Assembly (NCBI GenBank): GCA_026394635.1
Contig: JAPKXV010000230.1
Location: forward strand, 1-12,614
Reading direction: 5' to 3'
Source: Methanoregula sp.
GTDB taxonomy: Archaea; Halobacteriota; Methanomicrobia; Methanomicrobiales; Methanospirillaceae
Length of the DNA: 12,614 bases
Part shown: in pieces, positions 7,023 to 12,614 of the stretch
How positions within the stretch are numbered: position 1 is the first letter of the stretch
How the letters are laid out: each line of letters starts with the position of its first letter
Translations under genes and position numbers: made by a program
The notes under the pieces: generated by a model
What the model saw: only the letters and a program-made list of their open reading frames with translations
The model's database searches: none
What the model was told of the DNA's origin: nothing

Positions 7023-7271
7023 CTACATAATGCCGAGCCGGCTGAGGATCTCCTCGGCGGCTTTTTCATTCTCAAAACTCACGATCGCTTTCTTCTCCCC
7101 GTGGGTATTCATAAGGGTGCGAACGCTGGTCACTTTCTGGTCGAATGCTTTTTCGATCTCGCGCCTGATCTGGGTCTTTGTCGCTTCTTTGCGGACAATG
7201 AACTGGAGTTTGCTCTGGTTTTCCAGAAGGACCATTGCCTTTTCCGTGACGAAGGGATACTTGAGAATCAT
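7023..7271 (-). CDS. rpl23: Ribosomal protein uL23
   Basis: uL23 is at the exit-tunnel rim, where SRP and the translocon dock. The 82 residues show the family pattern: KYPFVTEKAMVLLENQSKLQF, EIEKAFDQKVTSVRTLM and KKAIVSF. The ATG at 7271 directly abuts the uL4 stop codon (TAAATG). The length is normal for archaea. Confidence 0.96.
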   Translation of the reverse strand: MILKYPFVTEKAMVLLENQSKLQFIVRKEATKTQIRREIEKAFDQKVTSVRTLMNTHGEKKAIVSFENEKAAEEILSRLGIM

Positions 7272-8018
7272 TTATTTCCCCTCCAGTCGCGTGAGCGCAC
7301 TTTCCGTCCAGACGGTGAGCCGTCCTGCCTGCATACCTGGTGCAAGGTGTTCGACGTTGAGTTGATCGATCGTTACGACATCGACGCCGGCAAGGTTGCG
7401 TGCGGAACGCAGGGGCGAACCTGCGGTAACAATGAGCAGGCTCTTGCGCTGCTTATACCGGCGACCGCGCATCTTGCCTCTGCCGGCACGGACTTTGCGG
7501 CTCTCCTTTGCCCGCTCGACGTCCTGGAATACACCGGCTGCGGTAAGCGCGGAGATTACGTCCTGGGTGCGGCTGAGTGTCTCAAACTTGTCCTCAAAAA
7601 CGACCGGCACTGCCCCGTCAAAGAGGTGCCCCCGTTTACGCACAAGTTCTTCCTGAATGCTCGCTGCTATTGCTGATCGGAATGCCTTCTGCTTTTCCTT
7701 CTGGTTGATCTGCTTGACAAGCACCTTTGCAACAACCGGCGGGTGTGCTTCACGCCCACCCTTTGCCTGCGGGACTTTGGCAGCACGCGAACCGTTCTTG
7801 ATGCGCGGCACGTGCGATGCGCCTCGTCCGCTTCCCCAGCCAACTGCGGAAGAGCAGATACCTGCATAGCGATATGTCCCGTGCGGCTGTCTGCGGGTGC
7901 TCTGGAGTGCCATTACCGCTTTTTTGATCAGATCGGGACGGTACTCCTCTGAGAACATGACGGGGAGATCAATATTGCGTGAAACTCTGCCTTCAATGGT
8001 TTTAATCTGTGCTTTCAT
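7272..8018 (-). CDS. rpl4: Ribosomal protein uL4
   Basis: uL4 is an exit-tunnel protein whose extended loop reaches the tunnel constriction. The 248 residues have a globular domain split by the Gly/Arg-rich loop at about 45-94 (QPHGTYRYAGICSSA, GWGSGRGASHVPRI, KVPQAKGGREAHPP). A basic segment AGRGKMRGRRYKQRKS occurs later. GGGGTGAT stands 5 bases before ATG 8018. The gap to uL3 is 6 bases. Confidence 0.97.
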   Translation of the reverse strand: MKAQIKTIEGRVSRNIDLPVMFSEEYRPDLIKKAVMALQSTRRQPHGTYRYAGICSSAVGWGSGRGASHVPRIKNGSRAAKVPQAKGGREAHPPVVAKVLVKQINQKEKQKAFRSAIAASIQEELVRKRGHLFDGAVPVVFEDKFETLSRTQDVISALTAAGVFQDVERAKESRKVRAGRGKMRGRRYKQRKSLLIVTAGSPLRSARNLAGVDVVTIDQLNVEHLAPGMQAGRLTVWTESALTRLEGK

Positions 8019-8024
8019 GTCTGA

Positions 8025-9038
8025 TCACCCCTGTTTGCTCTGAACGCTCACGTGCTGAACCGCGGGCGCTCTGACAACGTGTTCACCCTGTCGTATTGCG
8101 GGGCGGATACGCACCAGTCTCTTGACGGGGCCCGGGATGGACCCCTTGATCAGGACATACGGGCTGTTGAGCACGCCATAGTGGAGAAAACCTCCTGCAG
8201 GTGTAATCTCGTTTCCGTTCTCTCCGATCTTCAAAATGCGCTTGTTGAATTCAGTGCGCTGCTGGAACCCCATCTGCCCCATCTGCGGGACTTGCCAGCG
8301 GACGTGGTGCGGGTTCCACGGACCGAGCGTGCCGATGTGCCGTTCCTTTCCACCGCGGGAGTGTTTGCGCTTACGCAGCATGATGCCCCAGCGCTTTACT
8401 GCACCCTGAGTACCTTTTCCGGTGGTGATCGCGGTGATATCTGCATACGTGCCCATCTGGATCACGTTTGTCAGGTTCACCTCTTTTCCAAGCAGCCCCA
8501 TGACGAATTCGAACTGCTTGTCGATCGCCCCGCCAGCTACCTTGATCTCCATGAGGTCGGGCACCTTTTTAGGCACTCCTGACAGGGTTACCGGTTGGGT
8601 GTACATAACAGCATGGAGTTCCGCAACTTTTCCTGCGGCGATTGCTTCGTTCAGTGCCTTTTTTGCGATTTCGGGGTTGTAGTCCTTTGGCATGGTGATA
8701 CGCCTGCCGATCACGCTGTCGAGCTGGTCTGACCAGACTTCGGTCAGCGCATGCTTTCCATAGGTATCCCGTGAATAGGCACGGATGGCTGCGATCTTCA
8801 TGGCAGGCACTTCGATAACGGTCACCGGCACCATAATCTCTTTGCCCTCGGTAGGACTGTTCTTATGGTCATCCACCATAATCACGTGCGTCATACCTAC
8901 TTTATAGCCGGCAAACCCCTGCAGAATTGGCGCACCGTCATAGGCGGGCCATGACTGGTATTTGGGGATCGGGCTCTTCGCACGCGTTCTCGGGCTGTAT
9001 GCAAGCGAACCCCTGCGTGGTCTTTTTGTTTTTGCCAT
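8025..9038 (-). CDS. rpl3: Ribosomal protein uL3, first gene of the operon
   Basis: uL3 nucleates 50S assembly and reaches the peptidyl transferase centre with a Trp-bearing finger. The 337 residues are the long archaeal/eukaryotic form. They begin MAKTKRPRRGSLAYSPR, and the finger region is at about 234-262 (HIGTLGPWNPHHVRW, then GFQQRTEFNK). The ATG at 9036-9038 is preceded by AAGGATTGATGA. No gene lies immediately upstream on this strand, so the operon promoter should be in the non-coding region to the right. Confidence 0.97.
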   Translation of the reverse strand: MAKTKRPRRGSLAYSPRTRAKSPIPKYQSWPAYDGAPILQGFAGYKVGMTHVIMVDDHKNSPTEGKEIMVPVTVIEVPAMKIAAIRAYSRDTYGKHALTEVWSDQLDSVIGRRITMPKDYNPEIAKKALNEAIAAGKVAELHAVMYTQPVTLSGVPKKVPDLMEIKVAGGAIDKQFEFVMGLLGKEVNLTNVIQMGTYADITAITTGKGTQGAVKRWGIMLRKRKHSRGGKERHIGTLGPWNPHHVRWQVPQMGQMGFQQRTEFNKRILKIGENGNEITPAGGFLHYGVLNSPYVLIKGSIPGPVKRLVRIRPAIRQGEHVVRAPAVQHVSVQSKQG

Positions 9039-9074
9039 TGTTCATCAATCCTTCTTTTGCGTGTAGGTTATTCT

Positions 9075-9091
9075 CAATTCGATCCGAATTG
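9075..9091 (-). repeat. Perfect palindrome in the uL3 leader
   Basis: CAATTCG, spacer ATC, then CGAATTG: a perfect 7-bp inverted repeat with a 3-base centre, about 37 bases before the uL3 start codon. It could be a DNA operator or an RNA hairpin in the 5' leader of the whole ribosomal operon. It is visible directly; its function is inferred. Confidence 0.6.
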
Positions 9092-9104
9092 CGGTTATTC
9101 CGAG

Positions 9105-9128
9105 AATGAGTGCATTATTACGCTCATT
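9105..9128. repeat. Dyad around the putative uL3 promoter
   Basis: AATGAG and CTCATT flank a 12-base AT-rich centre that includes, on the minus strand, GTAATAATG, the nearest TATA-like sequence upstream of uL3. If that is the TATA box, transcription would start near 9090, at the neighbouring palindrome. The TATA match is weak. Confidence 0.4.
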
Positions 9129-9625
9129 ACAGATGCTAACACGCGGAACCCGGGCGATCCCTAATCTTTTTTGTCAGTTCGGTTGGCGCAGTCATTTTGA
9201 TGCGCGTCCACCAATGCCTGACGATGCTTAAATATCGCCCGTTCCTGGAACTGCCTGCGAATATCGTTGCCGCAGCGCTGCCGGATAAACCGGCATTCCT
9301 GTCTCGCGAAAGAGGACCCTGACGATAACGCATCCTTCAGGTTGCACGCTGGCACCCAAAGGAACAGGCTCGTCTTATTGACGTCCACCCGTGCGCTTTT
9401 GTCAGACCTACCTTGTCAGCCCGTTGTGACGGATCACAACTCCTTCTCGGCTTCCCCGGCCATACTGGATGGACGGGGTTCACCAATCGAAGAACTCCCA
9501 CGGCAGGGCGGGATTGGATATCCTGATCCCAAAACCCGCCGTCAGGATTTGATGCCGGATACGATTGCCTGCATCAATCCTTAGGACTTCTTCATATCGG
9601 CTTCCGTAATTATTGTATAAAAAAC

Positions 9626-9634
9626 ATTATAAAG
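9626..9634 (-). promoter_or_regulatory. TATA-like box reading toward the stem-loop region
   Basis: On the minus strand CTTTATAAT is a good match to an archaeal TATA box and would place a start near 9600, just ahead of the hairpin-rich segment. TATA-like matches also occur on the plus strand here (TATAAAAA at 9616-9623), so in this AT-rich patch the assignment is weak. Confidence 0.3.
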
Positions 9635-9731
9635 ATATCCACATCTTTTGGTTTAAAACAAGAAAGATCTTGAACCCCCGGTGTGATCTCAAATCTATCA
9701 GGCATATAGTGCCGTATAATACATGAACAGC

Positions 9732-10136
9732 TCATCCAAAATAAATTTCTCCCGTGCTGGTAATGTATACATCGATATTTTCTGAAAGAGACCTTCCTTT
9801 ATAGCTTTTAGGACGGGATTCCCTCATATGGTTGATCAGGGCAATGGTATCGTATTTCACCTTGATACTTATTTTTTCAGCTTCAGAGAAGATCAGTGCC
9901 GGTATATCAAAGAGATCGGTACCAGTGGGGATATTACAGAGATGTGTTGAGTCGAGAGTGTAGAGGAAGTCAAGTGTTTCCTTTGCCCTGCGGATATTCT
10001 CCATTGCAGATTTTTCTATCGTGCACACATTTGCCTTTGATGTGGCAATGATATCTGCAATCTGCTGCTGGGTCAACCCTTGTTTGCGGTACCTCAACAC
10101 CTCCATCTGCCGGTCAGTGAGCAACCCGTCTTTCAT
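9732..10136 (-). CDS. Tfx-family DNA-binding transcriptional regulator
   Basis: A 134-residue protein with a helix-turn-helix at about 5-50: LLTDRQMEVLRYRKQGLTQQ, QIADIIATSKANVCTIEKSA and ENIRRAKETL, a pattern shared with LuxR/sigma-4-type HTH. It is followed by the family's C-terminal domain (about 55-134, ending VYITSTGEIYFG). This is the layout of Tfx, first described in Methanothermobacter as a protein binding near the fmdECB (formylmethanofuran dehydrogenase) promoter. No strong Shine-Dalgarno precedes ATG 10136. The TATA-like box 20 bases upstream suggests a leaderless or nearly leaderless mRNA. The gene is divergent from mtd, so a role in methanogenesis gene control is plausible but inferred. 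Confidence 0.85.
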   Translation of the reverse strand: MKDGLLTDRQMEVLRYRKQGLTQQQIADIIATSKANVCTIEKSAMENIRRAKETLDFLYTLDSTHLCNIPTGTDLFDIPALIFSEAEKISIKVKYDTIALINHMRESRPKSYKGRSLSENIDVYITSTGEIYFG

Positions 10137-10156
10137 ATTATGTGATCAACTACCAA

Positions 10157-10164
10157 AATTTAAA
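10157..10164 (-). promoter_or_regulatory. Putative tfx promoter (TATA box)
   Basis: On the minus strand TTTAAATT lies 20 bases before the tfx ATG, with ACGAAAGGT one base upstream of it where a BRE-like element would sit. Standard archaeal spacing puts the start site at about the ATG, consistent with the missing Shine-Dalgarno. Confidence 0.5.
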
Positions 10165-10281
10165 CACCTTTCGTTAACTTACTATCTCAAATTCTGATGA
10201 GCCAAAAAAATTGTCATGATCTTTTATTAAAAAAATAATATTTTTTCACAGAGAGTCACGACGAAAGGTCAATTCAAAATG

Positions 10282-10288
10282 TTTATAT
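10282..10288 (+). promoter_or_regulatory. Putative mtd promoter (TATA box)
   Basis: TTTATAT is a strong archaeal TATA match, preceded by an A-rich BRE-like stretch (TTCAAAATG). Usual spacing gives a start near 10310 and a short leader of about 20-25 bases that contains the GAGGTG ribosome binding site at 10321-10326. Confidence 0.6.
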
Positions 10289-10332
10289 CGAAACTCGGTC
10301 ATAATATCATGTTAAAAAATGAGGTGTAAACG

Positions 10333-11175
10333 ATGGCGATTGTAAAAGTCGGAGTTGCCAAATTAGGCAATATTGCAAGCGGCGTAATGGCCGAACTGCT
10401 CCTCGATGAGAGAGCAGACCGTGAAGACATGCAGACATTCATGGCGACCAGCGGCACAAAACTTGAGCCGGCGGATGTTGACCGTGTAGTTTCCAACCTG
10501 AAGGCATATAAACCGGACTTCTGTATTGTAGTCTCCCCCAACGGGGTTCTCCCCGGACCGACCGGTGCCCGCGAACAGCTCGCTGCAGCAGGTATCCCGG
10601 TTGTCATCATCACTGATGATGTAACCACGAAGAAGGAATGGGAAGGAGTCAAGGCAAGCAAGTTCGGGTACATCATCATGAAGGCAGACTCCATGATCGG
10701 TGCACGCCGCGAGTTCCTCGACCCCACCGAGATGTCCGACTACAACGGAAATCTCGTCAAAGTGCTGGCACTTACCGGTGCATTCCGCAAGATGCAGATT
10801 GCACTTGACAAGGTCATCGATCAGGTCAAGGCCGGAAAGACAGGTGACGCGATTGAGCTCCCGAAGCTCATCATGACCACCGACAAGGCTGTCGACGGTG
10901 AATTCACCAACCCCTTCGCACTTGCAAAGGCACGCGCTGCCCACGAGATCGCCATGGCTGTTGCAGGTCAGAACGTCAAGGGCTGCTTCATGACCAAGGA
11001 ATGGGAGAAATACATCCCGATCGTTGCAAGCGCTCACGAGATGATGAGAGCCGCAGCAATGCTCTGTGACGAGGCCCGCGAGCTCGAGAAGGCAGGCGAC
11101 AGCATTCTGCGCCAGGCCCACAAGAAAGACGGCACGCTTGTCGCCAAGAAGAAACTCGTTGCAAAATACGAGTGA
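10333..11175 (+). CDS. mtd: F420-dependent methylenetetrahydromethanopterin dehydrogenase
   Basis: Mtd reversibly transfers hydride between reduced coenzyme F420 and methenyl-H4MPT to give methylene-H4MPT, a cytoplasmic step of methanogenesis from CO2. The 280 residues are full length for the family. Recognisable blocks are VKVGVAKLGNIASG at the N-terminus, LLDERADRED (23-32) and VSPNGVLPGPTGARE (67-81). The start ATG has GAGGTG 6 bases upstream and a strong TATA box further up. It is monocistronic: the divergent tfx-like gene lies upstream, and the convergent galT-like gene ends 18 bases downstream. Many residues are encoded by C-ending codons, as expected for a highly expressed gene. Confidence 0.97.
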   Translation: MAIVKVGVAKLGNIASGVMAELLLDERADREDMQTFMATSGTKLEPADVDRVVSNLKAYKPDFCIVVSPNGVLPGPTGAREQLAAAGIPVVIITDDVTTKKEWEGVKASKFGYIIMKADSMIGARREFLDPTEMSDYNGNLVKVLALTGAFRKMQIALDKVIDQVKAGKTGDAIELPKLIMTTDKAVDGEFTNPFALAKARAAHEIAMAVAGQNVKGCFMTKEWEKYIPIVASAHEMMRAAAMLCDEARELEKAGDSILRQAHKKDGTLVAKKKLVAKYE

Positions 11176-11187
11176 ATTAATCTGATC

Positions 11188-11195
11188 TTTTTTTT
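11188..11195 (+). terminator. Oligo-T terminator of mtd
   Basis: Eight consecutive T residues follow the mtd stop by 12 bases, matching the U-rich termination signals of archaea. The run extends into the stop codon of the convergent galT-like gene. Confidence 0.55.
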
Positions 11196-12120
11196 AGTCC
11201 TTTCTAAAGTACTTCCCGAGATCCTCCGGGAGGGTAAGGATCACCGGCTCCAGATGCAGACGTTCCATAAAAGCGGAGTCGCTCGTAGACTGGGGATTGG
11301 GATTGATCCGGGATATAAAAGAGCAAAACGCACAAAATCCATGGTCCTCTCCGGCTTTATCCAAAAAGAGCGCCATGTTGAAGGCATATGTACCAAGTTT
11401 TTTATAAAGAGAGATAACCTTGAGGAGATCTTCTGACAACTGGTCAACATAGCTCTCAAGATCACCAATGCCGGAAACAGGGATGATGCCCCGTATCTCC
11501 TTTTCACCCACCGGAACTGCATGGGCGTGCCAGAGAATCTCATCCCCGAAAAGGTACCTTTCTGAACCACGTTCCTCCCTCCTGATTGCATCCCAGTATG
11601 ATTCGCCGTGGTTGTTGCGATAGCGTTTGCTCGTATTGAGATACCGTTCTGCAATCGCAGATGGGCGTTTATCAGAGAGTGCCTGCATGTGAGGGTGTAT
11701 CAGACTGGCTCCGGCTGATGGTAAAAAGTTCCAGTTGATGCTCGGGTAGCCATCAAAACGCTGGAGCGCTTCGATTTGTGCAGACAGGGCATCAGCAATC
11801 TGATGATGCGAGAATTTTCTGACTGTGTGCGCTTTTGTTATCACCGTGACGGTGTGCCATTGGGCAAACGGAAAGAGATTGGGAAATGTGACGCTCTCTC
11901 CCTTTATGATACGTGAATTATCAGAAAATGTCGGTGTAACGGTCAGGACATGTTCGGGACAGAACGGGCAATTGGCAGGATCAGCAGGCAATGATACCGA
12001 CTGGTCGATATGCCGTTTTGATCGTTCCGGGCTGATTTTGCACCGTAACCCCGTGTATCGTTCTTTTCGTTCCTGTAATATTCCCCCGCCATTGACCGGA
12101 ATTTCATGAACAGTAAACAT
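11194..12120 (-). CDS. GalT-like nucleotidyltransferase (HIT superfamily)
   Basis: A 308-residue relative of galactose-1-phosphate uridylyltransferase, which exchanges UMP between UDP-sugar and sugar 1-phosphate via a covalent His-UMP. HPHMQ at 142-146 matches the family HPHxQ motif, with H144 the expected nucleophile and Q146 the stabilising Gln. CPFC (51-54), H98 and H142 would form the structural zinc site. N81-LFPFAQWH and WHAHAVPVG (197-205) fit the two HIT-like lobes. A second Cys pair (CAFC, 263-266) lies near the C-terminus. It is somewhat shorter than classical GalT (about 340-350 aa), so the substrate could be another sugar phosphate or nucleotide. ATG 12120 follows GTGAGGGGAC. It is convergent with mtd and lies downstream of mer. 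Confidence 0.8.
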   Translation of the reverse strand: MFTVHEIPVNGGGILQERKERYTGLRCKISPERSKRHIDQSVSLPADPANCPFCPEHVLTVTPTFSDNSRIIKGESVTFPNLFPFAQWHTVTVITKAHTVRKFSHHQIADALSAQIEALQRFDGYPSINWNFLPSAGASLIHPHMQALSDKRPSAIAERYLNTSKRYRNNHGESYWDAIRREERGSERYLFGDEILWHAHAVPVGEKEIRGIIPVSGIGDLESYVDQLSEDLLKVISLYKKLGTYAFNMALFLDKAGEDHGFCAFCSFISRINPNPQSTSDSAFMERLHLEPVILTLPEDLGKYFRKD

Positions 12121-12141
12121 GTCCCCTCACTTTCTCATATC

Positions 12142-12161
12142 GTGCGATAGTATGATAGCAC
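12142..12161. repeat. Small dyad and repeat upstream of the GalT-like gene
   Basis: GTGC and GCAC flank a 12-base centre that also holds two direct copies of GATAG (12146-12150 and 12154-12158). It sits 22-41 bases upstream of the GalT-like start codon, where a promoter would be. No convincing TATA box is visible. It may be an operator, or chance. Confidence 0.3.
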
Positions 12162-12192
12162 TTTTCATAGAATCCTTCAGGAACCCTGCGAG

Positions 12193-12204
12193 AAAATAAA
12201 AAAA
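12193..12204 (-). terminator. U-rich terminator downstream of mer
   Basis: On the minus strand a run of seven T, then A and four more T lies about 68-79 bases after the mer stop. It probably ends the mer transcript and separates it from the GalT-like gene. Confidence 0.5.
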
Positions 12205-12257
12205 GTTTGGGGAATACCGCCGTGATTGGCAGTATAGCCCTGCATCCGATCGGGCAG

Positions 12258-12280
12258 GTTGTACAATAAGATTATACAAC
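12258..12280 (-). repeat. Inverted repeat spanning the mer stop codon
   Basis: GTTGTA and TACAAC form 6-bp arms. After one mismatch a further 3 bp (AAT/ATT) can pair. The stop codon TAA (12272-12274) lies inside. It could fold as a 3' hairpin protecting the mer mRNA end. Confidence 0.45.
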
Positions 12281-12614
12281 GTACTTGCCGAGGAGGCGGA
12301 TCGAATTGGTCATGTCGGGACCGAGTGGTGAGCCGAAGATGATCTGGGTGACGCCGGCCTTTGTTAAGTCTGCGCACTTTGCCTTGACCATTTCAGGGGT
12401 TCCTGCAATGGTGAATGCATCGATCTCCTTGTCACTGACGAGTTCTCCAACAGTCTTGAAGTCGAACTTGCCGAGTGCTGCCTTGATCTTTGCCACATTG
12501 TTGAGGTCAAGACCGTGGCGGGTGAGCAGTGCTTCCGGAGAGCCGGCGGCGATGAATGCGGCAACAATCTTTGCAGCGTTCCTTGCCTTCTTCTCACTCT
12601 GGTCGATCGACATT
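12272..12614 (-). CDS. mer: F420-dependent methylenetetrahydromethanopterin reductase, C-terminal part
   Basis: Mer reduces methylene-H4MPT to methyl-H4MPT with reduced F420, the step after Mtd in methanogenesis from CO2. It belongs to the bacterial-luciferase-like TIM-barrel family (about 320-330 aa). Only the last 113 residues are present. The C-terminal signature is clear: DAFTIAGTPEMVKAKCADL, then GVTQIIFGSPLGPD and a final LLGKYVV. The frame is open at the right edge, so the Met codon at 12613 is internal. A hairpin spans the stop codon and a U-rich terminator follows. Confidence 0.93.
   Translation of the reverse strand, partial: MSIDQSEKKARNAAKIVAAFIAAGSPEALLTRHGLDLNNVAKIKAALGKFDFKTVGELVSDKEIDAFTIAGTPEMVKAKCADLTKAGVTQIIFGSPLGPDMTNSIRLLGKYVV

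Larger units (their letters stand above)
9039..9731. other. Non-coding region upstream of uL3, rich in stem-loops
   Basis: This 693-base stretch has no gene I can recognise. Bases 9039-9130 are the uL3 leader and putative promoter, with two palindromes. Bases about 9240-9600 are GC-richer and hold several inverted repeats: 9279-9295 (TGCCGG/CCGGCA, 5-base loop), 9318-9341 (CCTGA/TCAGG), 9423-9440 (GTTGTGA/TCACAAC, tetraloop), 9454-9478 (CCCCG, mismatch, CCAT, 5-base loop, ATGG, mismatch, CGGGG) and 9507-9540 (GGCGGG/CCCGCC). Bases 9601-9731 are AT-rich. ORFs here (a plus-strand TTG ORF at 9267-9584 and minus-strand ones at 9136-9388) have no recognisable family and no convincing ribosome binding site. 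Confidence 0.7.

Noticed and set aside
6460..7365. 301-aa plus-strand ORF
   Set aside because: Antisense to uL2, uL23 and the end of uL4, which are unambiguous.
9136..9388. Two short minus-strand ORFs (65 and 75 aa)
   Set aside because: No family, no convincing initiation signals, and they overlap each other in different frames. A decayed gene cannot be excluded but is unsupported.
9267..9584. 105-aa plus-strand ORF beginning with TTG
   Set aside because: Rare start codon, no ribosome binding site, no recognisable family, and it overlaps a series of stem-loops. A TATA-like TTAAATAT at 9229-9236 is not enough to support it.
9039..9731. tRNA, 5S, SRP RNA or RNase P RNA gene
   Set aside because: I looked for T-loop, SRP helix 8 and RNase P core signatures on both strands and found none.
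10363..11121. 252-aa minus-strand ORF inside mtd
   Set aside because: Shadow of mtd on the opposite strand, with no family resemblance and no promoter.
1..12614. CRISPR array, insertion sequence or prophage
   Set aside because: No regularly spaced repeats, no transposase or integrase ORF, and no terminal inverted repeats with target duplication are visible.

Overview
This is archaeal DNA from a methanogen. Archaeal-type ribosomal proteins (eL32, eL19, eS4) and the RNase P protein Rpp29 sit in the euryarchaeal S10/spc-type order. The window also carries F420-dependent methylene-H4MPT dehydrogenase (Mtd), the C-terminal end of methylene-H4MPT reductase (Mer) and a Tfx-family regulator. Protein character and moderate GC suggest Methanomicrobiales; that lineage call is inference from family resemblance, not from a search.

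Positions 1-9038 are one long minus-strand operon, transcribed right to left: uL3, uL4, uL23, uL2, uS19, uL22, uS3, uL29, Rpp29, uS17, uL14, uL24, eS4, uL5, uS14, uS8, uL6, eL32, eL19 (cut by the left edge). Neighbouring genes overlap by a few bases (TAATG, ATGA, TGATG) or lie within about 12 bases, so they look cotranscribed and translationally coupled. Two genes stand out. The uS8 gene keeps its ribosome binding site, first five codons and last 56 codons, but about 200 bp in between are missing and the ends are out of frame. eL32 has an extra tail of about 129 residues rich in Lys, Pro, Ala and Glu.

Positions 9039-9731 are non-coding. Next to uL3 lie two palindromes in the leader and putative promoter. 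Farther out is a GC-richer stretch with several perfect stem-loops and no credible ORF, preceded on the minus strand by a TATA-like box. It could hold a structured RNA, but this is unproven.

Positions 9732-12614 hold the metabolic part. A tfx-like gene (minus) is divergent from mtd (plus), with TATA-like boxes for both and a shared 9-mer in the 196-bp gap. mtd converges on a GalT-like nucleotidyltransferase gene (minus). Upstream of that, also on the minus strand, is the 3' end of mer, followed by its own U-rich terminator. Mtd and Mer catalyse consecutive F420-linked steps of methanogenesis from CO2.
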